Origin: Lacrimispora sinapis
GTDB lineage: Bacteria > Bacillota > Clostridia > Lachnospirales > Lachnospiraceae
Length of the DNA stretch: 64,000 bases
NCBI RefSeq assembly: GCF_043633585.1
Contig: NZ_CP141832.1
Span: 2,232,001-2,296,000 of the forward strand
Direction: 5' to 3'
The notes under the pieces are model-generated. The model was given only the letters and a program-made list of their open reading frames with translations, made no database searches and was not told the origin of the DNA. Of the stretch, positions 31,701 to 40,597 are shown one piece after another. A program made the translations under genes and the position numbers. Each line of letters starts with the position of its first letter. Positions within the stretch are counted from its first letter, which is position 1.

Positions 31701-33005
31701 TTATCTTTTATTTCTTAAAAAATCTGGTATGTTAATCTGTACTTCTTTATTCACCGTGGGACGATAAGGCTGTCCGCCTTGCTGCGGAGTGCTCTGAGGA
31801 TTATTCTGTCCGTTATAATTCGGCTTCTGATAATTGGAACCTGCATAGCCCTGATTGTTATAATTCTGATTGTTGTTGTAAGCAGGAGCAGAATAGTTTC
31901 CGTTGTTGTAGTGCTGGTTAAGGTTCTGGTTATATCCAGGAGTTGCTGCAGTAGCTGCCGCTTCCTGGTTCCCCGGCTGATTCTGTGCTGCTTTTGGCTG
32001 TTTAAAGTTTGGATTGGAGAAATTGGTCATAACCTTGGATACCGGTGTCTCTGCCTGCATATCAAGTCCCGTAGCAATAACGGTGATGCTGGCTTCATCC
32101 TGGGCATTCTCATCATACATGGCACCAAAGATGATGTTCGCATCGTCTCCTGCCATCTCCTGTACATAGCTTGCTGCTTCATTGGCCTCAATCAGGCTGA
32201 TATCACCAGAAATATTAATAATCACGTGGGAAGCGCCTTCAATGGTTGTTTCAAGCAGCGGACTGGAAACTGCCTGTTTCACAGCTTCCAGGGCTTTCTC
32301 ATCACCCTTTGCATGACCGATACCGATATGGGCAATGCCTTTGTCTGTCATAACAGTCTGAACATCTGCAAAGTCCAGGTTGATAAGTCCAGGCACGTTA
32401 ATCAAGTCGGTAATCCCCTGAACTGCCTGCTGAAGCACTTCATCTGCTTTTTTAAGTGCATCCGGCATGGTTGTGCGTCTGTCTACGATCTCCAAAAGGC
32501 GGTCGTTTGGAATAACAATTAAAGTATCAACACTTTCTTTTAACCGCTCAATACCGGCAATTGCATTGGACATACGGGTTCTTGCTTCAAAACGGAAGGG
32601 CTTTGTGACAACACCGACAGTCAGTATTCCCATGTCCTTGGCGATCTTTGCAACCACAGGAGCCGCTCCGGTCCCGGTTCCGCCTCCCATACCGCAGGTA
32701 ACAAATACCATATCGGCACCCTTCATGGCCTGAGCCAGCTCGTCCGCATTCTCCTCTGCTGCCTTTTCGCCCATCTCAGGCTTTGCACCTGCACCAAGCC
32801 CCTTGGTCAGCTTTTCTCCGATCTGCATCGCAGTTGGAGCCTTGCAAAACTGCAGTGCCTGCTTGTCCGTGTTAATACCAAGAAATTCCACACCAGCGAT
32901 ATTCTCATCGATCATGCGGTTCACCGCATTGTTTCCGGCACCGCCTACTCCGATAACCAGAATTCTTGCGGCATTGTCCGCCTCATTTATCTTAATCTCT
33001 AACAA
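31701..33005 (-). CDS. ftsZ: cell division protein FtsZ
   Basis: The tubulin-like GTPase of the division ring. Signatures: ILVIGVGGAGNNAVNRMID, the tubulin loop GGGTGTGAAPVVA, FLGINTDKQAL, and IPNDRLLEI. A Gln/Asn/Tyr-rich linker (about 335-415) connects to the conserved C-terminal peptide VQINIPDFLRNKR, which binds membrane tethers such as FtsA or SepF. 434 residues. The start codon is TTG at 33005 with AAAGGAGG 8 bases upstream. It has its own promoter, so it need not be read from the dcw promoter. Confidence 0.98.
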   Translation of the reverse strand: MLEIKINEADNAARILVIGVGGAGNNAVNRMIDENIAGVEFLGINTDKQALQFCKAPTAMQIGEKLTKGLGAGAKPEMGEKAAEENADELAQAMKGADMVFVTCGMGGGTGTGAAPVVAKIAKDMGILTVGVVTKPFRFEARTRMSNAIAGIERLKESVDTLIVIPNDRLLEIVDRRTTMPDALKKADEVLQQAVQGITDLINVPGLINLDFADVQTVMTDKGIAHIGIGHAKGDEKALEAVKQAVSSPLLETTIEGASHVIINISGDISLIEANEAASYVQEMAGDDANIIFGAMYDENAQDEASITVIATGLDMQAETPVSKVMTNFSNPNFKQPKAAQNQPGNQEAAATAATPGYNQNLNQHYNNGNYSAPAYNNNQNYNNQGYAGSNYQKPNYNGQNNPQSTPQQGGQPYRPTVNKEVQINIPDFLRNKR

Positions 33006-33056
33006 GATTATATCCTCCTTTAACCATAAACAGCTTACTTTATAAACCTAATTAAT

Positions 33057-33085
33057 ATAATATTTGATTTTAACAAAAATATCAA
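33057..33085 (-). promoter_or_regulatory. ftsZ promoter
   Basis: On the minus strand TTGATA and TATTAT are 17 bases apart, about 50 bases before the TTG start, with an AT-rich leader. Confidence 0.65.
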
Positions 33086-33123
33086 CTATTTTTTAAACAA
33101 AATTGCTTGCAAATTATGTAAAT

Positions 33124-33852
33124 TCATTTGTCCTTTACAAACCGATAAGAAGTGACAGTTTTCGCCTCATCGTAAGTATCCAGATATAAAATCCCTTTAA
33201 GCCCTGATAAAACGGGCATTTGATCCTTCAGCTCGGAGACCTTTCCGTTCATCTGATCATTGCTTCCCAGATAAACTCTGATGCTTCCCATCACCAGGGT
33301 GGCATTCCCTTTGGAATCGTACTGGATCTGATCCACAGCAATTCCGTGGGTGGATAACAGCTGGGTCAATGTCAGGATCTGATCAAAGATCCTGCTGTTT
33401 TCCACCGGCAGGGGTTGGTGCAGGGCAATATGCCCATACTCCAGCCCCACAATCTTTGGAGTGCCGGGCAGCTGTCCGCTGGAGCTTTCTACGATGATTC
33501 CGTCTTTATCAAAATACATATAGCTGCCCATATAGGAAACATATCCCACTACAGATTTCTCATAGACGATCACTTCCACTTTTACCGGGCTTTGGAATAC
33601 GATTTTATAATCCTCCACAAAAGGAATCTGCTCATGTTCTTTAAAGCGGTTCTTATAGAAACAAAAAATCGCATTCCGGTCCCAACGGTCTTTAAACAAA
33701 AGATTGACGATCTGTTCGGAAGTATATTTTTTATTGCCTGTCACTGTAATTTCCTTGATCTGAAGTGACAGGAAAGCTGCACCTCCCAGCAAAACCACTG
33801 CTGCCGCGATAGCTATTATTATTTTTCTTCTGCTGCTTTTTAGATCTCTCAT
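33124..33852 (-). CDS. ftsQ: cell division protein FtsQ/DivIB
   Basis: A bitopic division protein of 242 residues: a short basic cytoplasmic tail, one membrane helix (IIIAIAAAVVLLGGAAFLSL), then a POTRA domain (IKEITVTGNKKYTSEQIVNLL) and the FtsQ/DivIB beta domain (VEDYKIVFQSPVKVEVIVYE, YMYFDKDGIIVE). It forms the FtsQ-FtsL-FtsB-type complex that controls septal wall synthesis. Its start overlaps the murA stop by 4 bases. Confidence 0.9.
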   Translation of the reverse strand: MRDLKSSRRKIIIAIAAAVVLLGGAAFLSLQIKEITVTGNKKYTSEQIVNLLFKDRWDRNAIFCFYKNRFKEHEQIPFVEDYKIVFQSPVKVEVIVYEKSVVGYVSYMGSYMYFDKDGIIVESSSGQLPGTPKIVGLEYGHIALHQPLPVENSRIFDQILTLTQLLSTHGIAVDQIQYDSKGNATLVMGSIRVYLGSNDQMNGKVSELKDQMPVLSGLKGILYLDTYDEAKTVTSYRFVKDK

Positions 33853-35099
33853 TCTATCCCTCTGATTGTGGCACCAAGACTGCTTAAATCCCGGCAGATG
33901 TCTTCATATCCACGTTCAATGTGATAACATTCATGGATTTCCGTCAGGCCCTCACACGCCAGGCCTGCAATCACAAGCGCTGCGCCACCCCGCAGATCAG
34001 GAGCGGTTACCCGGTTTCCTGCCAGCGGATAATGGCCATGGACAATGGCTTGTTTTCCTTCGATTACAATGTCTGCCCCCAGTTTTTTAAGTTCCTGCGC
34101 AGTTCCAAACCTTCCTTCAAAAATAGTTTCCGTCAGTCTTCCGCTCCCCTGTCCGGAGGCCATTACCGCCATCATCGGAGACTGAAGATCTGTGGGAAAT
34201 CCTGGATAAGGTTCTGTTACTGCATCAGCACAGCGGGGTCTCCCCTTCATGGAAACTTCCAGACCATTTTTATAGGATCTTAGCTCCGCACCCATTTTCT
34301 CTGAAAGAGACAGGGCGGCCGTTAAATCCGCAGGCCGGATTCCATTGATAAAGACACTCCCTTCTGCGGCCATCACAGCCGCTAAGTACGTTCCCGCAAC
34401 AATCCGGTCACCTGCAACCGAAAACTCTGAATCATGAAAGCCTGTTACACCTGTGACCGCCAGCCTTGATGTCCCAATTCCTTCAATCCTGGCCCCCATG
34501 TTGTTTAGGAAATCACAGAGTGCGGTGATCTCAGGCTCTTTTGCAGCTCCTTTTATGATTGTTACTCCCCGGGCATTGACGGAGGCCAGAAGTGCATTCT
34601 CCGTTGCTCCCACACTGGGAAATGGAAACTCAATCTCAGCCCCCGTCAGGGTTTTGGCTGACACAATAAGTTTTTCAGCTTTTTCCTCTACCTCCGCACC
34701 CAGCTTGCGAAACGCAGACAGATGCAGATCAATAGGCCTCTCCCCAATGGAGCAGCCCCCCGGAAAGCTTGTAACTGCAAGACCGGACCTTCCAAGAAGC
34801 GGGCCGGATAATATAATGGAGGAACGCATGCTTTTTATATAATCTTCCGGAATTTCCGCCTGAGTAAGTGTTGCTGCGTCGATAACCAATGTATTATCTT
34901 CCAGCCGGCAAATACAGCCAATACGCTGAAGTATCCCCAGCATACAGAACACATCCTGTATCCTGGGGACATTATGAATCACTGTTGTACCTTTATGGAG
35001 AACCGCCGCTGCCATCATTGGCAGAACAGCATTCTTGGAACCCTGAATTTTTATCTCACCTTTTAAGGATCGTAACCCCTGGACCTGTATGACTGACAA
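33849..35099 (-). CDS. murA: UDP-N-acetylglucosamine 1-carboxyvinyltransferase
   Basis: First committed step of peptidoglycan synthesis: transfers enolpyruvate from PEP to UDP-GlcNAc in the cytoplasm. Signatures: LKGEIKIQGSKNAVLPMMAA, the active-site loop FPGGCSIGERPIDLH with catalytic Cys 116 (the residue fosfomycin attacks), and the final GAALVIAGLACEG and DICRDLSSLGA. The start is best taken as TTG at 35099, because GGGAGG lies 7 bases upstream; an ATG at 35114 has no ribosome site. It occupies the position where many dcw clusters carry murG or murB. Confidence 0.94.
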   Translation of the reverse strand: MSVIQVQGLRSLKGEIKIQGSKNAVLPMMAAAVLHKGTTVIHNVPRIQDVFCMLGILQRIGCICRLEDNTLVIDAATLTQAEIPEDYIKSMRSSIILSGPLLGRSGLAVTSFPGGCSIGERPIDLHLSAFRKLGAEVEEKAEKLIVSAKTLTGAEIEFPFPSVGATENALLASVNARGVTIIKGAAKEPEITALCDFLNNMGARIEGIGTSRLAVTGVTGFHDSEFSVAGDRIVAGTYLAAVMAAEGSVFINGIRPADLTAALSLSEKMGAELRSYKNGLEVSMKGRPRCADAVTEPYPGFPTDLQSPMMAVMASGQGSGRLTETIFEGRFGTAQELKKLGADIVIEGKQAIVHGHYPLAGNRVTAPDLRGGAALVIAGLACEGLTEIHECYHIERGYEDICRDLSSLGATIRGIE

Positions 35100-35167
35100 T
35101 CCGGTACCTCCCATGGCTTCTTATATACTATCCTATGTTAAAAGTGAGAGAATGGTATCAAATCTTA

Positions 35168-36319
35168 TCATTTTTCCAGTTTTATCTGGTTAGAAACGCT
35201 TAGAACCATACCCATTTCTATCATAAGAAACAGGACTGAAGTACCTCCGTAGCTGATAAACGGAAGGGTAATCCCGGTATTTGGTATGGTGTTGGTAACG
35301 ACTGCAATATTAAGGATTACCTGAATGGCAATATGCCCCATGACTCCAACCACCAACAGTGAACCGAATAAATCAGGCGCATTATCTGCAATCAGCATAA
35401 AACGGTAGATCATGAAAAGAAAGATCAGGATCACAGACACCGCTCCAAAAAGTCCCAGTTCTTCACAAATAATGGAAAAAATCATATCATTCTGCGCCTC
35501 AGGCACAAATCCCATCTTCTGTATGCTCTCTCCCAGTCCTCTTCCTACCAAACCGCCCGAACCAATGGCATAAAGTCCCTGAAGCACCTGATACCCTCCG
35601 GTGGATGGATATGCCTCCGGTTCCAGCCAGACCAGAATCCGCCCAAGCTGATAATCATGTAAAATATTGAGTTTTTCCAGGAAGGTAGCTAATGGACCAG
35701 CAAATGCCAATAGGCCGACTCCCGCGAATCCACAGGCGAAGAATGGCCATTTCTTTTTGCACGCCACAAACAGCATGACAAAGGCAATTCCGACGATGAT
35801 GATACCGGAACTTAAATTGTTTGCAGCTACGATTCCTGCAATAGGAAGTGCCGTTACAATTACAAGAATAATTCCATTTCTTGTATTGATATTTTTGCCC
35901 ATCTGTACAATCATAGCAGCCAGCATGACGATAAGGGCAATCTTTACAAATTCCGTAGGCTGAAAGGAAAGGGCCCCAACCCCCAGCCATCTTTTTTTAC
36001 CATTACGCTCAATTCCAAACAGGGACACGGCAATCATAAGAACATACGAGAGGATATAAGCAAATACTGCAAACTTCGCATACCAATGATAATCCATTTT
36101 GGATATCACAATCATAATAGCAAAGCCTCCCAGTGCTATTTGGGCCTGCCTCATCATAAAATAAGCGGCATTGCCAAATTTAAGCTGGGCTGCATAGGAA
36201 CTGGCACTGTATATCATTACCAATCCAAAAACAGTCAGGAATATAACAGTAAACAAAAGGCTGTAATCATAAAAACGGCGCGGCTTATTTTTCTTTTTCA
36301 CTGGCCTTTTTTCCGCCAT
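35168..36319 (-). CDS. ftsW: SEDS-family peptidoglycan polymerase FtsW
   Basis: A glycosyltransferase with about ten membrane helices that polymerises lipid II, working with a class B PBP. Family signatures: DYSLLFTVIFLTVFGLVMIY, NGKKRWLGVGALSFQPTEF, the loop with STGGYQVLQGLYAIGSGG and GRGLGESIQKMGF, VPEAQNDMIFSIICEELG, and NTIPNTGITLPFISYGGTS. 383 residues from the ATG at 36319, which has AAGGAGG upstream; a TTG further out (36337) is less likely. In spore formers this locus may serve as ftsW or spoVE. Confidence 0.93.
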   Translation of the reverse strand: MAEKRPVKKKNKPRRFYDYSLLFTVIFLTVFGLVMIYSASSYAAQLKFGNAAYFMMRQAQIALGGFAIMIVISKMDYHWYAKFAVFAYILSYVLMIAVSLFGIERNGKKRWLGVGALSFQPTEFVKIALIVMLAAMIVQMGKNINTRNGIILVIVTALPIAGIVAANNLSSGIIIVGIAFVMLFVACKKKWPFFACGFAGVGLLAFAGPLATFLEKLNILHDYQLGRILVWLEPEAYPSTGGYQVLQGLYAIGSGGLVGRGLGESIQKMGFVPEAQNDMIFSIICEELGLFGAVSVILIFLFMIYRFMLIADNAPDLFGSLLVVGVMGHIAIQVILNIAVVTNTIPNTGITLPFISYGGTSVLFLMIEMGMVLSVSNQIKLEK

Positions 36320-36361
36320 ATCATTCCTCCTTGCCAACCATACTCCGACGCAATAGCAGCA

Positions 36362-37708
36362 TTACAGATTGCGGACGCACTCTTTAAAGATGTCACCGCG
36401 CTCCTCATAGCACCGAAACATTCCCCAGCTGGCGCATGCCGGTGAAAGGAGCACATAATCTCCGCTATTGGCATAGGAAGCGCAAACACTGACTGCCTCC
36501 TGCATGTCTTCCGCATACATCACATTCGTAAAGCCATGCCTTGCGGCACATTCAGCAATCTTTTCCCTTGTCTGTCCCAGCAAAACCATATAACGGACTT
36601 TTCCTTCAAAGGATTCGATCCACTCGTCATATTCAGAGTTTTTATCGTATCCTCCTGCAATCACAATGGTTGGCCCAGGCATAGCCTTGATTGCCTGAAT
36701 GGCCGCATCCGGATTGGTTCCCTTGGAATCATTATAATATTTAACTCCCGCCTTTTCAGCTACAAACTCGATCCGGTGCTCCACCGCTTTAAATTCACAG
36801 ATCACCTTTTTTATAATATCCAAAGGAACTCCCATCTCCATAGAGATGGCAACCGCTGCCATAACATTCTCATGATTGTGCCTGCCAAGAAGCTTTAAAT
36901 CTCCTGTGGATACAATCTCCTGCCGCTTTCCAAGATGGTTAAAGACAATCAGGTCGCCCTCCATGCAGTAGCCCTCTTCGAGTTTCCCACGGCTGCTGAA
37001 ATAGACAACCTTGGGTTTTATGGTTTTGCCAAATTCACGCAGAACAGGATCATCATAGTTTAAAATACAGCACTCCTGCTCTCCCTGATTTTGTGTAATG
37101 CTTTCTTTTACTTTTATGTAACAATCCATAGTTTTATGACGATTTAAGTGATCCGGCGTTATATTAAGGATGGCACTGACATTTGGTTTAAAGTCAGTTA
37201 TGGTCTCCAGCTGAAAGCTGCTGATCTCAGCCACGGTCACCGAATCTTCCGTCGTCTTTAACGCTTCCTCCGTATAAGGAATCCCAATATTCCCTACTAC
37301 AAACACATGATCGTAATAAGCTTTCATGATCTCCCCGGTAAGAGCCGTGGTGGTTGTCTTACCATTGGTCCCCGTGATAGCTGCCAGTTTTCCCCTGGCA
37401 TGATGATAAGCCAGCTGAATCTCGCTCCAAATAGGAATATCAGCCTCTTTTAAAACGGAAACAAACGGAGCATCCAGTGAAATTCCAGGACTAATGATAC
37501 AAAGGTCAACCTCCTTTATATCTTCTTTTCGTAATTCTCCAAGCAAAACGCGAATGGCTCCTTCGCCTTTAAACTGGTTTAACAGCTCATCCTTCTTTAT
37601 GGCATCATTGCTGTCATAAAGAATCACTTCATCACCTGTTTTAAGTATCAGCCTGGAGGCGGCGACTCCACTCTTTCCGCTGCCGGCAACTAAAATTTTC
37701 TGACTCAT
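36362..37708 (-). CDS. murD: UDP-N-acetylmuramoyl-L-alanine--D-glutamate ligase
   Basis: Cytoplasmic ATP-dependent ligase adding D-Glu to UDP-MurNAc-L-Ala. Domains: N-terminal Rossmann-like (KILVAGSGKSGVAASRL), central ATPase with P-loop AITGTNGKTTTTAL and the carbamylated-Lys region, and C-terminal ligase domain (EHRIEFVAEKAGVKYYNDSK GTNP). The last motif, LLSPACASWGMF, is diagnostic for MurD. 448 residues. GGAG precedes the ATG. It lies 12 bases after mraY. Confidence 0.96.
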   Translation of the reverse strand: MSQKILVAGSGKSGVAASRLILKTGDEVILYDSNDAIKKDELLNQFKGEGAIRVLLGELRKEDIKEVDLCIISPGISLDAPFVSVLKEADIPIWSEIQLAYHHARGKLAAITGTNGKTTTTALTGEIMKAYYDHVFVVGNIGIPYTEEALKTTEDSVTVAEISSFQLETITDFKPNVSAILNITPDHLNRHKTMDCYIKVKESITQNQGEQECCILNYDDPVLREFGKTIKPKVVYFSSRGKLEEGYCMEGDLIVFNHLGKRQEIVSTGDLKLLGRHNHENVMAAVAISMEMGVPLDIIKKVICEFKAVEHRIEFVAEKAGVKYYNDSKGTNPDAAIQAIKAMPGPTIVIAGGYDKNSEYDEWIESFEGKVRYMVLLGQTREKIAECAARHGFTNVMYAEDMQEAVSVCASYANSGDYVLLSPACASWGMFRCYEERGDIFKECVRNL

Positions 37709-37720
37709 ATGGTTTTTCTC

Positions 37721-38689
37721 CTATAATCCAAGGTATGCAAGCAGGCAAAGAACCGCTGTCATGATAGCAAACACTGCAACCACCCGTGTTTCCGACCATC
37801 CGCTAAGTTCAAAATGGTGATGGATGGGAGCCATCTTAAAGATTCTTTTCCCGCCTGTTTTTTTAAAATATGTCACCTGAAGGATGACCGATAAGACTTC
37901 CAGCAAATAAATAAAACCAATGATGGCTATAAATATAGGAATCTGCATCATGAAAGCACTGGAGGCCACAAATCCTCCTAGTCCAAGAGAACCGGTGTCT
38001 CCCATAAAGACTCTTGCCGGATACACATTGAATAATAAAAATCCAAGCAGGCTTCCAACAACCGCACCGGTGATAGGACTGATCCCCGTCTTTTCTCCAA
38101 TGGCTACTACAGTCAGGAAGGTGGCGACCAGAATGGTTACGCTGGTACAAAGTCCATCAAGACCATCGGTAAAGTTCACACCGTTGTCCGTTCCGATTAC
38201 AATAAAAAATACTGCCGGAACAAAAAATATCCCCAGATTCAGATACAGTCCCTTATCAAAACCGCCGGTAAACGGAATCAGCATACCGGTGCCTACATCT
38301 TTTGAATGGACCAGATAGTAAGCAAAAATCCCTGTGATGATTAACTGTCCTGCCATCTTCTGAATTGGTGTAAGTCCTTCGGACCGCTTCATCACGATCT
38401 TGATGTAATCATCAAGAAATCCTACAATTCCAAATCCAACAGTCATAAACAGCACTGGAATGATCTTTGGATAATCCCTGATATAAAACAAGGACGTGAT
38501 GATAACGCTGGTTAAAATAATGAGCCCTCCCATAGTCGGAGTACCCTGTTTTTTCAAATGGCTCTCCGGTCCTTCCTTACGGACCTCCTGGCCAAATTTC
38601 AGCCTATGGAGAAATGGGATTACTATGGGACACAGCATAGCGCTGATGGCAAAAGCTATGATAATAGCCAGAATCGTTTCGTTAATCAT
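37721..38689 (-). CDS. mraY: phospho-N-acetylmuramoyl-pentapeptide-transferase
   Basis: An integral membrane enzyme making lipid I from UDP-MurNAc-pentapeptide and undecaprenyl phosphate. Signatures: GTPTMGGLIIL, FGIVGFLDDYIKI with the catalytic DD pair, NFTDGLDGLCTS, NVYPARVFMGDTGSLGLGG, and the C-terminal APIHHHFELSGWSETRVV. About ten hydrophobic helices. 322 residues from the ATG at 38689, with GAGGTG just upstream; the open frame begins at 38701 with TTG. Confidence 0.96.
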   Translation of the reverse strand: MINETILAIIIAFAISAMLCPIVIPFLHRLKFGQEVRKEGPESHLKKQGTPTMGGLIILTSVIITSLFYIRDYPKIIPVLFMTVGFGIVGFLDDYIKIVMKRSEGLTPIQKMAGQLIITGIFAYYLVHSKDVGTGMLIPFTGGFDKGLYLNLGIFFVPAVFFIVIGTDNGVNFTDGLDGLCTSVTILVATFLTVVAIGEKTGISPITGAVVGSLLGFLLFNVYPARVFMGDTGSLGLGGFVASSAFMMQIPIFIAIIGFIYLLEVLSVILQVTYFKKTGGKRIFKMAPIHHHFELSGWSETRVVAVFAIMTAVLCLLAYLGL

Positions 38690-38764
38690 CTCACACCTCA
38701 ATATTTTATGTATTCGTATATCAAAAGTACACAGTAAGTAGTATACGTCTTTTTACCTGAATAA

Positions 38765-40525
38765 TCAACCACTGATTCGAAACGTAGAAACAGTTTTTTC
38801 CTCTGTTGGCTCAATTCCCAAATAAGGAAGAATATTCTTAAAAACGTCCGCGATGACCGGTGCAGCAATGGTTCCTCCATAGTAGATCCCCTCTGGTTCA
38901 TCAATGGTAATCAATGCAATCACCTGGGGATTATCTGCGGGCGCAAAGCCTACAAAGGAAGATATATACTTTTTTAAGCTTCTGGGAAGCTTTTCAGACG
39001 TAGCAGTTTTACCGCCGATCCGATACCCTTCCAGTTTTGCTCTTTTCCCGCTTCCTTCAGATACTACCTGTTCCAGAATATAGCGCATGGTTTCACTTGT
39101 CTGGGGAGATACAATTCCCTTTTTTACCGGATAAGTAAAATTATGGGATGTTTCTCCATCCGGGCTGACTGCTTTTACTCCAAAATGAGGCGTGATCCGG
39201 TTGCCGCCGTTTACAATTGATGCGGAGGTAGTAATAAGCTGCATGGGCGTAATCTGGAATGACTGTCCGAAAGACACAGTCGCCAGCTCCACCAGGCCCA
39301 TATCCTGTTTCCGGTGCATAATCGTTGATGCTTCTCCGGGAATGTCGATCCCTGTCTTTCCTTTTAACCCAAACTGTTCAAAATATTTGTAGTAATTATC
39401 CACACCCAGCCGCTGTCCTACATCAATCAGAACCGGGTTACAGGAATTCATCATTCCCTGAAGAAATGTTTCTGAACCATGACCGCCTACTTTGTGGCAT
39501 CTTATCTTCCGGTCCTCAACCACGCGGAATCCGGGACAGGAAAAATGATCGTCAAGCTTTACCACTCCGGCTTCCAGTCCGGCCGCCGCAGTAATGATCT
39601 TAAAGGTGGAACCCGGCTCATACGTATCATTGATGCTGGGATTTCTCCACATCTGGTTCAACAGATCCTGTTTTTCTTTGTCTGTAGCAGGAATCTCAGC
39701 TGTTGTATTTAGTGTAAACGGATCATTCAAATTAAATTCAGGTGCATTGACCATAGCCATTATTTCCCCATTCTGAGGATTCATAACAATAATCGACACC
39801 TTTTTTGCATGTTTTCTCTCCATGACCTGATAAGCTGCCTGTTCGCAATATCTTTGTATGTTCACATCCAGACTGATCTGCAAATCCTGACCTGCAACCG
39901 GCTCAATCCGGTCTTCTGCCGCATTTTCAATCTCGATTCCCGCTGCATCTGACATGGTTAAAATCTTTCCGTTTGTTCCTTTTAAATACTGTTCGTATTT
40001 TACTTCCAGACCGATGATCCCCTGATTATCTCCTCCGGTGAATCCCAATACCTTTGAAGCAAGGGTATCATATGGGTAATACCGTTTGTAATCTTCATCC
40101 ACCTTGACACCTGCCAGGTGATAAGTCCTGATCTGGTCTCCCAGGGCCTTGTCTACATTGGTTTTAATAATTTCCCTGGAACTGTATTTCTTTACCTTTT
40201 TACGAACTTCATCTTCACTGATCCCCAGTTCTTTGGACAAGACCGCCACCACCTCATCCGGCTGTTTGATCTGATTGTGAATGACTGAAATCGTACATAC
40301 CGTCCGGTTGGTAGCGATGACGGTACCATTGGCATCAACGATATTCCCCCGGGCAGCCTTTATGGTCCTTTCCCGCTCATGGAGATCCTCAGCCATCGCA
40401 CTGTAATGCTCGGAACGGAATATCATCAGAAAAATAAGCCGCCCCATAAGTCCTGTCATGGCAAGAAATAACAGGAAAAACAGGAGGGCTATTTTCTCTC
40501 TGTGATGTGTTTTGTTTGAATTCAT
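38765..40525 (-). CDS. class B penicillin-binding protein (division transpeptidase, PBP2/SpoVD-like)
   Basis: A bitopic transpeptidase that cross-links peptidoglycan. N-terminal membrane helix (about 12-33), a PBP dimerisation domain (RTIKAARGNIVDANG, YYPYDTLASKVLGFTGGDNQ), and a transpeptidase domain with active-site STFK in YEPGSTFKIITA and SCN in MMNSCNPVLIDVG. The third motif reads KTAT instead of the usual KTGT. 586 residues. Start at 40525 with GGAG upstream. It is the second of two class B PBPs in the cluster; by position one may be the division enzyme and the other SpoVD-like for the spore cortex. Confidence 0.9.
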   Translation of the reverse strand: MNSNKTHHREKIALLFFLLFLAMTGLMGRLIFLMIFRSEHYSAMAEDLHERERTIKAARGNIVDANGTVIATNRTVCTISVIHNQIKQPDEVVAVLSKELGISEDEVRKKVKKYSSREIIKTNVDKALGDQIRTYHLAGVKVDEDYKRYYPYDTLASKVLGFTGGDNQGIIGLEVKYEQYLKGTNGKILTMSDAAGIEIENAAEDRIEPVAGQDLQISLDVNIQRYCEQAAYQVMERKHAKKVSIIVMNPQNGEIMAMVNAPEFNLNDPFTLNTTAEIPATDKEKQDLLNQMWRNPSINDTYEPGSTFKIITAAAGLEAGVVKLDDHFSCPGFRVVEDRKIRCHKVGGHGSETFLQGMMNSCNPVLIDVGQRLGVDNYYKYFEQFGLKGKTGIDIPGEASTIMHRKQDMGLVELATVSFGQSFQITPMQLITTSASIVNGGNRITPHFGVKAVSPDGETSHNFTYPVKKGIVSPQTSETMRYILEQVVSEGSGKRAKLEGYRIGGKTATSEKLPRSLKKYISSFVGFAPADNPQVIALITIDEPEGIYYGGTIAAPVIADVFKNILPYLGIEPTEEKTVSTFRISG

Positions 40526-40597
40526 ACACTGCTCCACCGCCATTATTGTTACAGTATATGAATGTCTGCTTTTTTTATGAGCCCTCCAGAGTTTTTT

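Noticed and set aside
31779..32522. A 247-codon open frame antisense to ftsZ
   Set aside because: It lies entirely inside the conserved FtsZ frame, has low-complexity Ile/Val/Leu runs mirroring the Asn/Gln-rich linker, and has no ribosome site.
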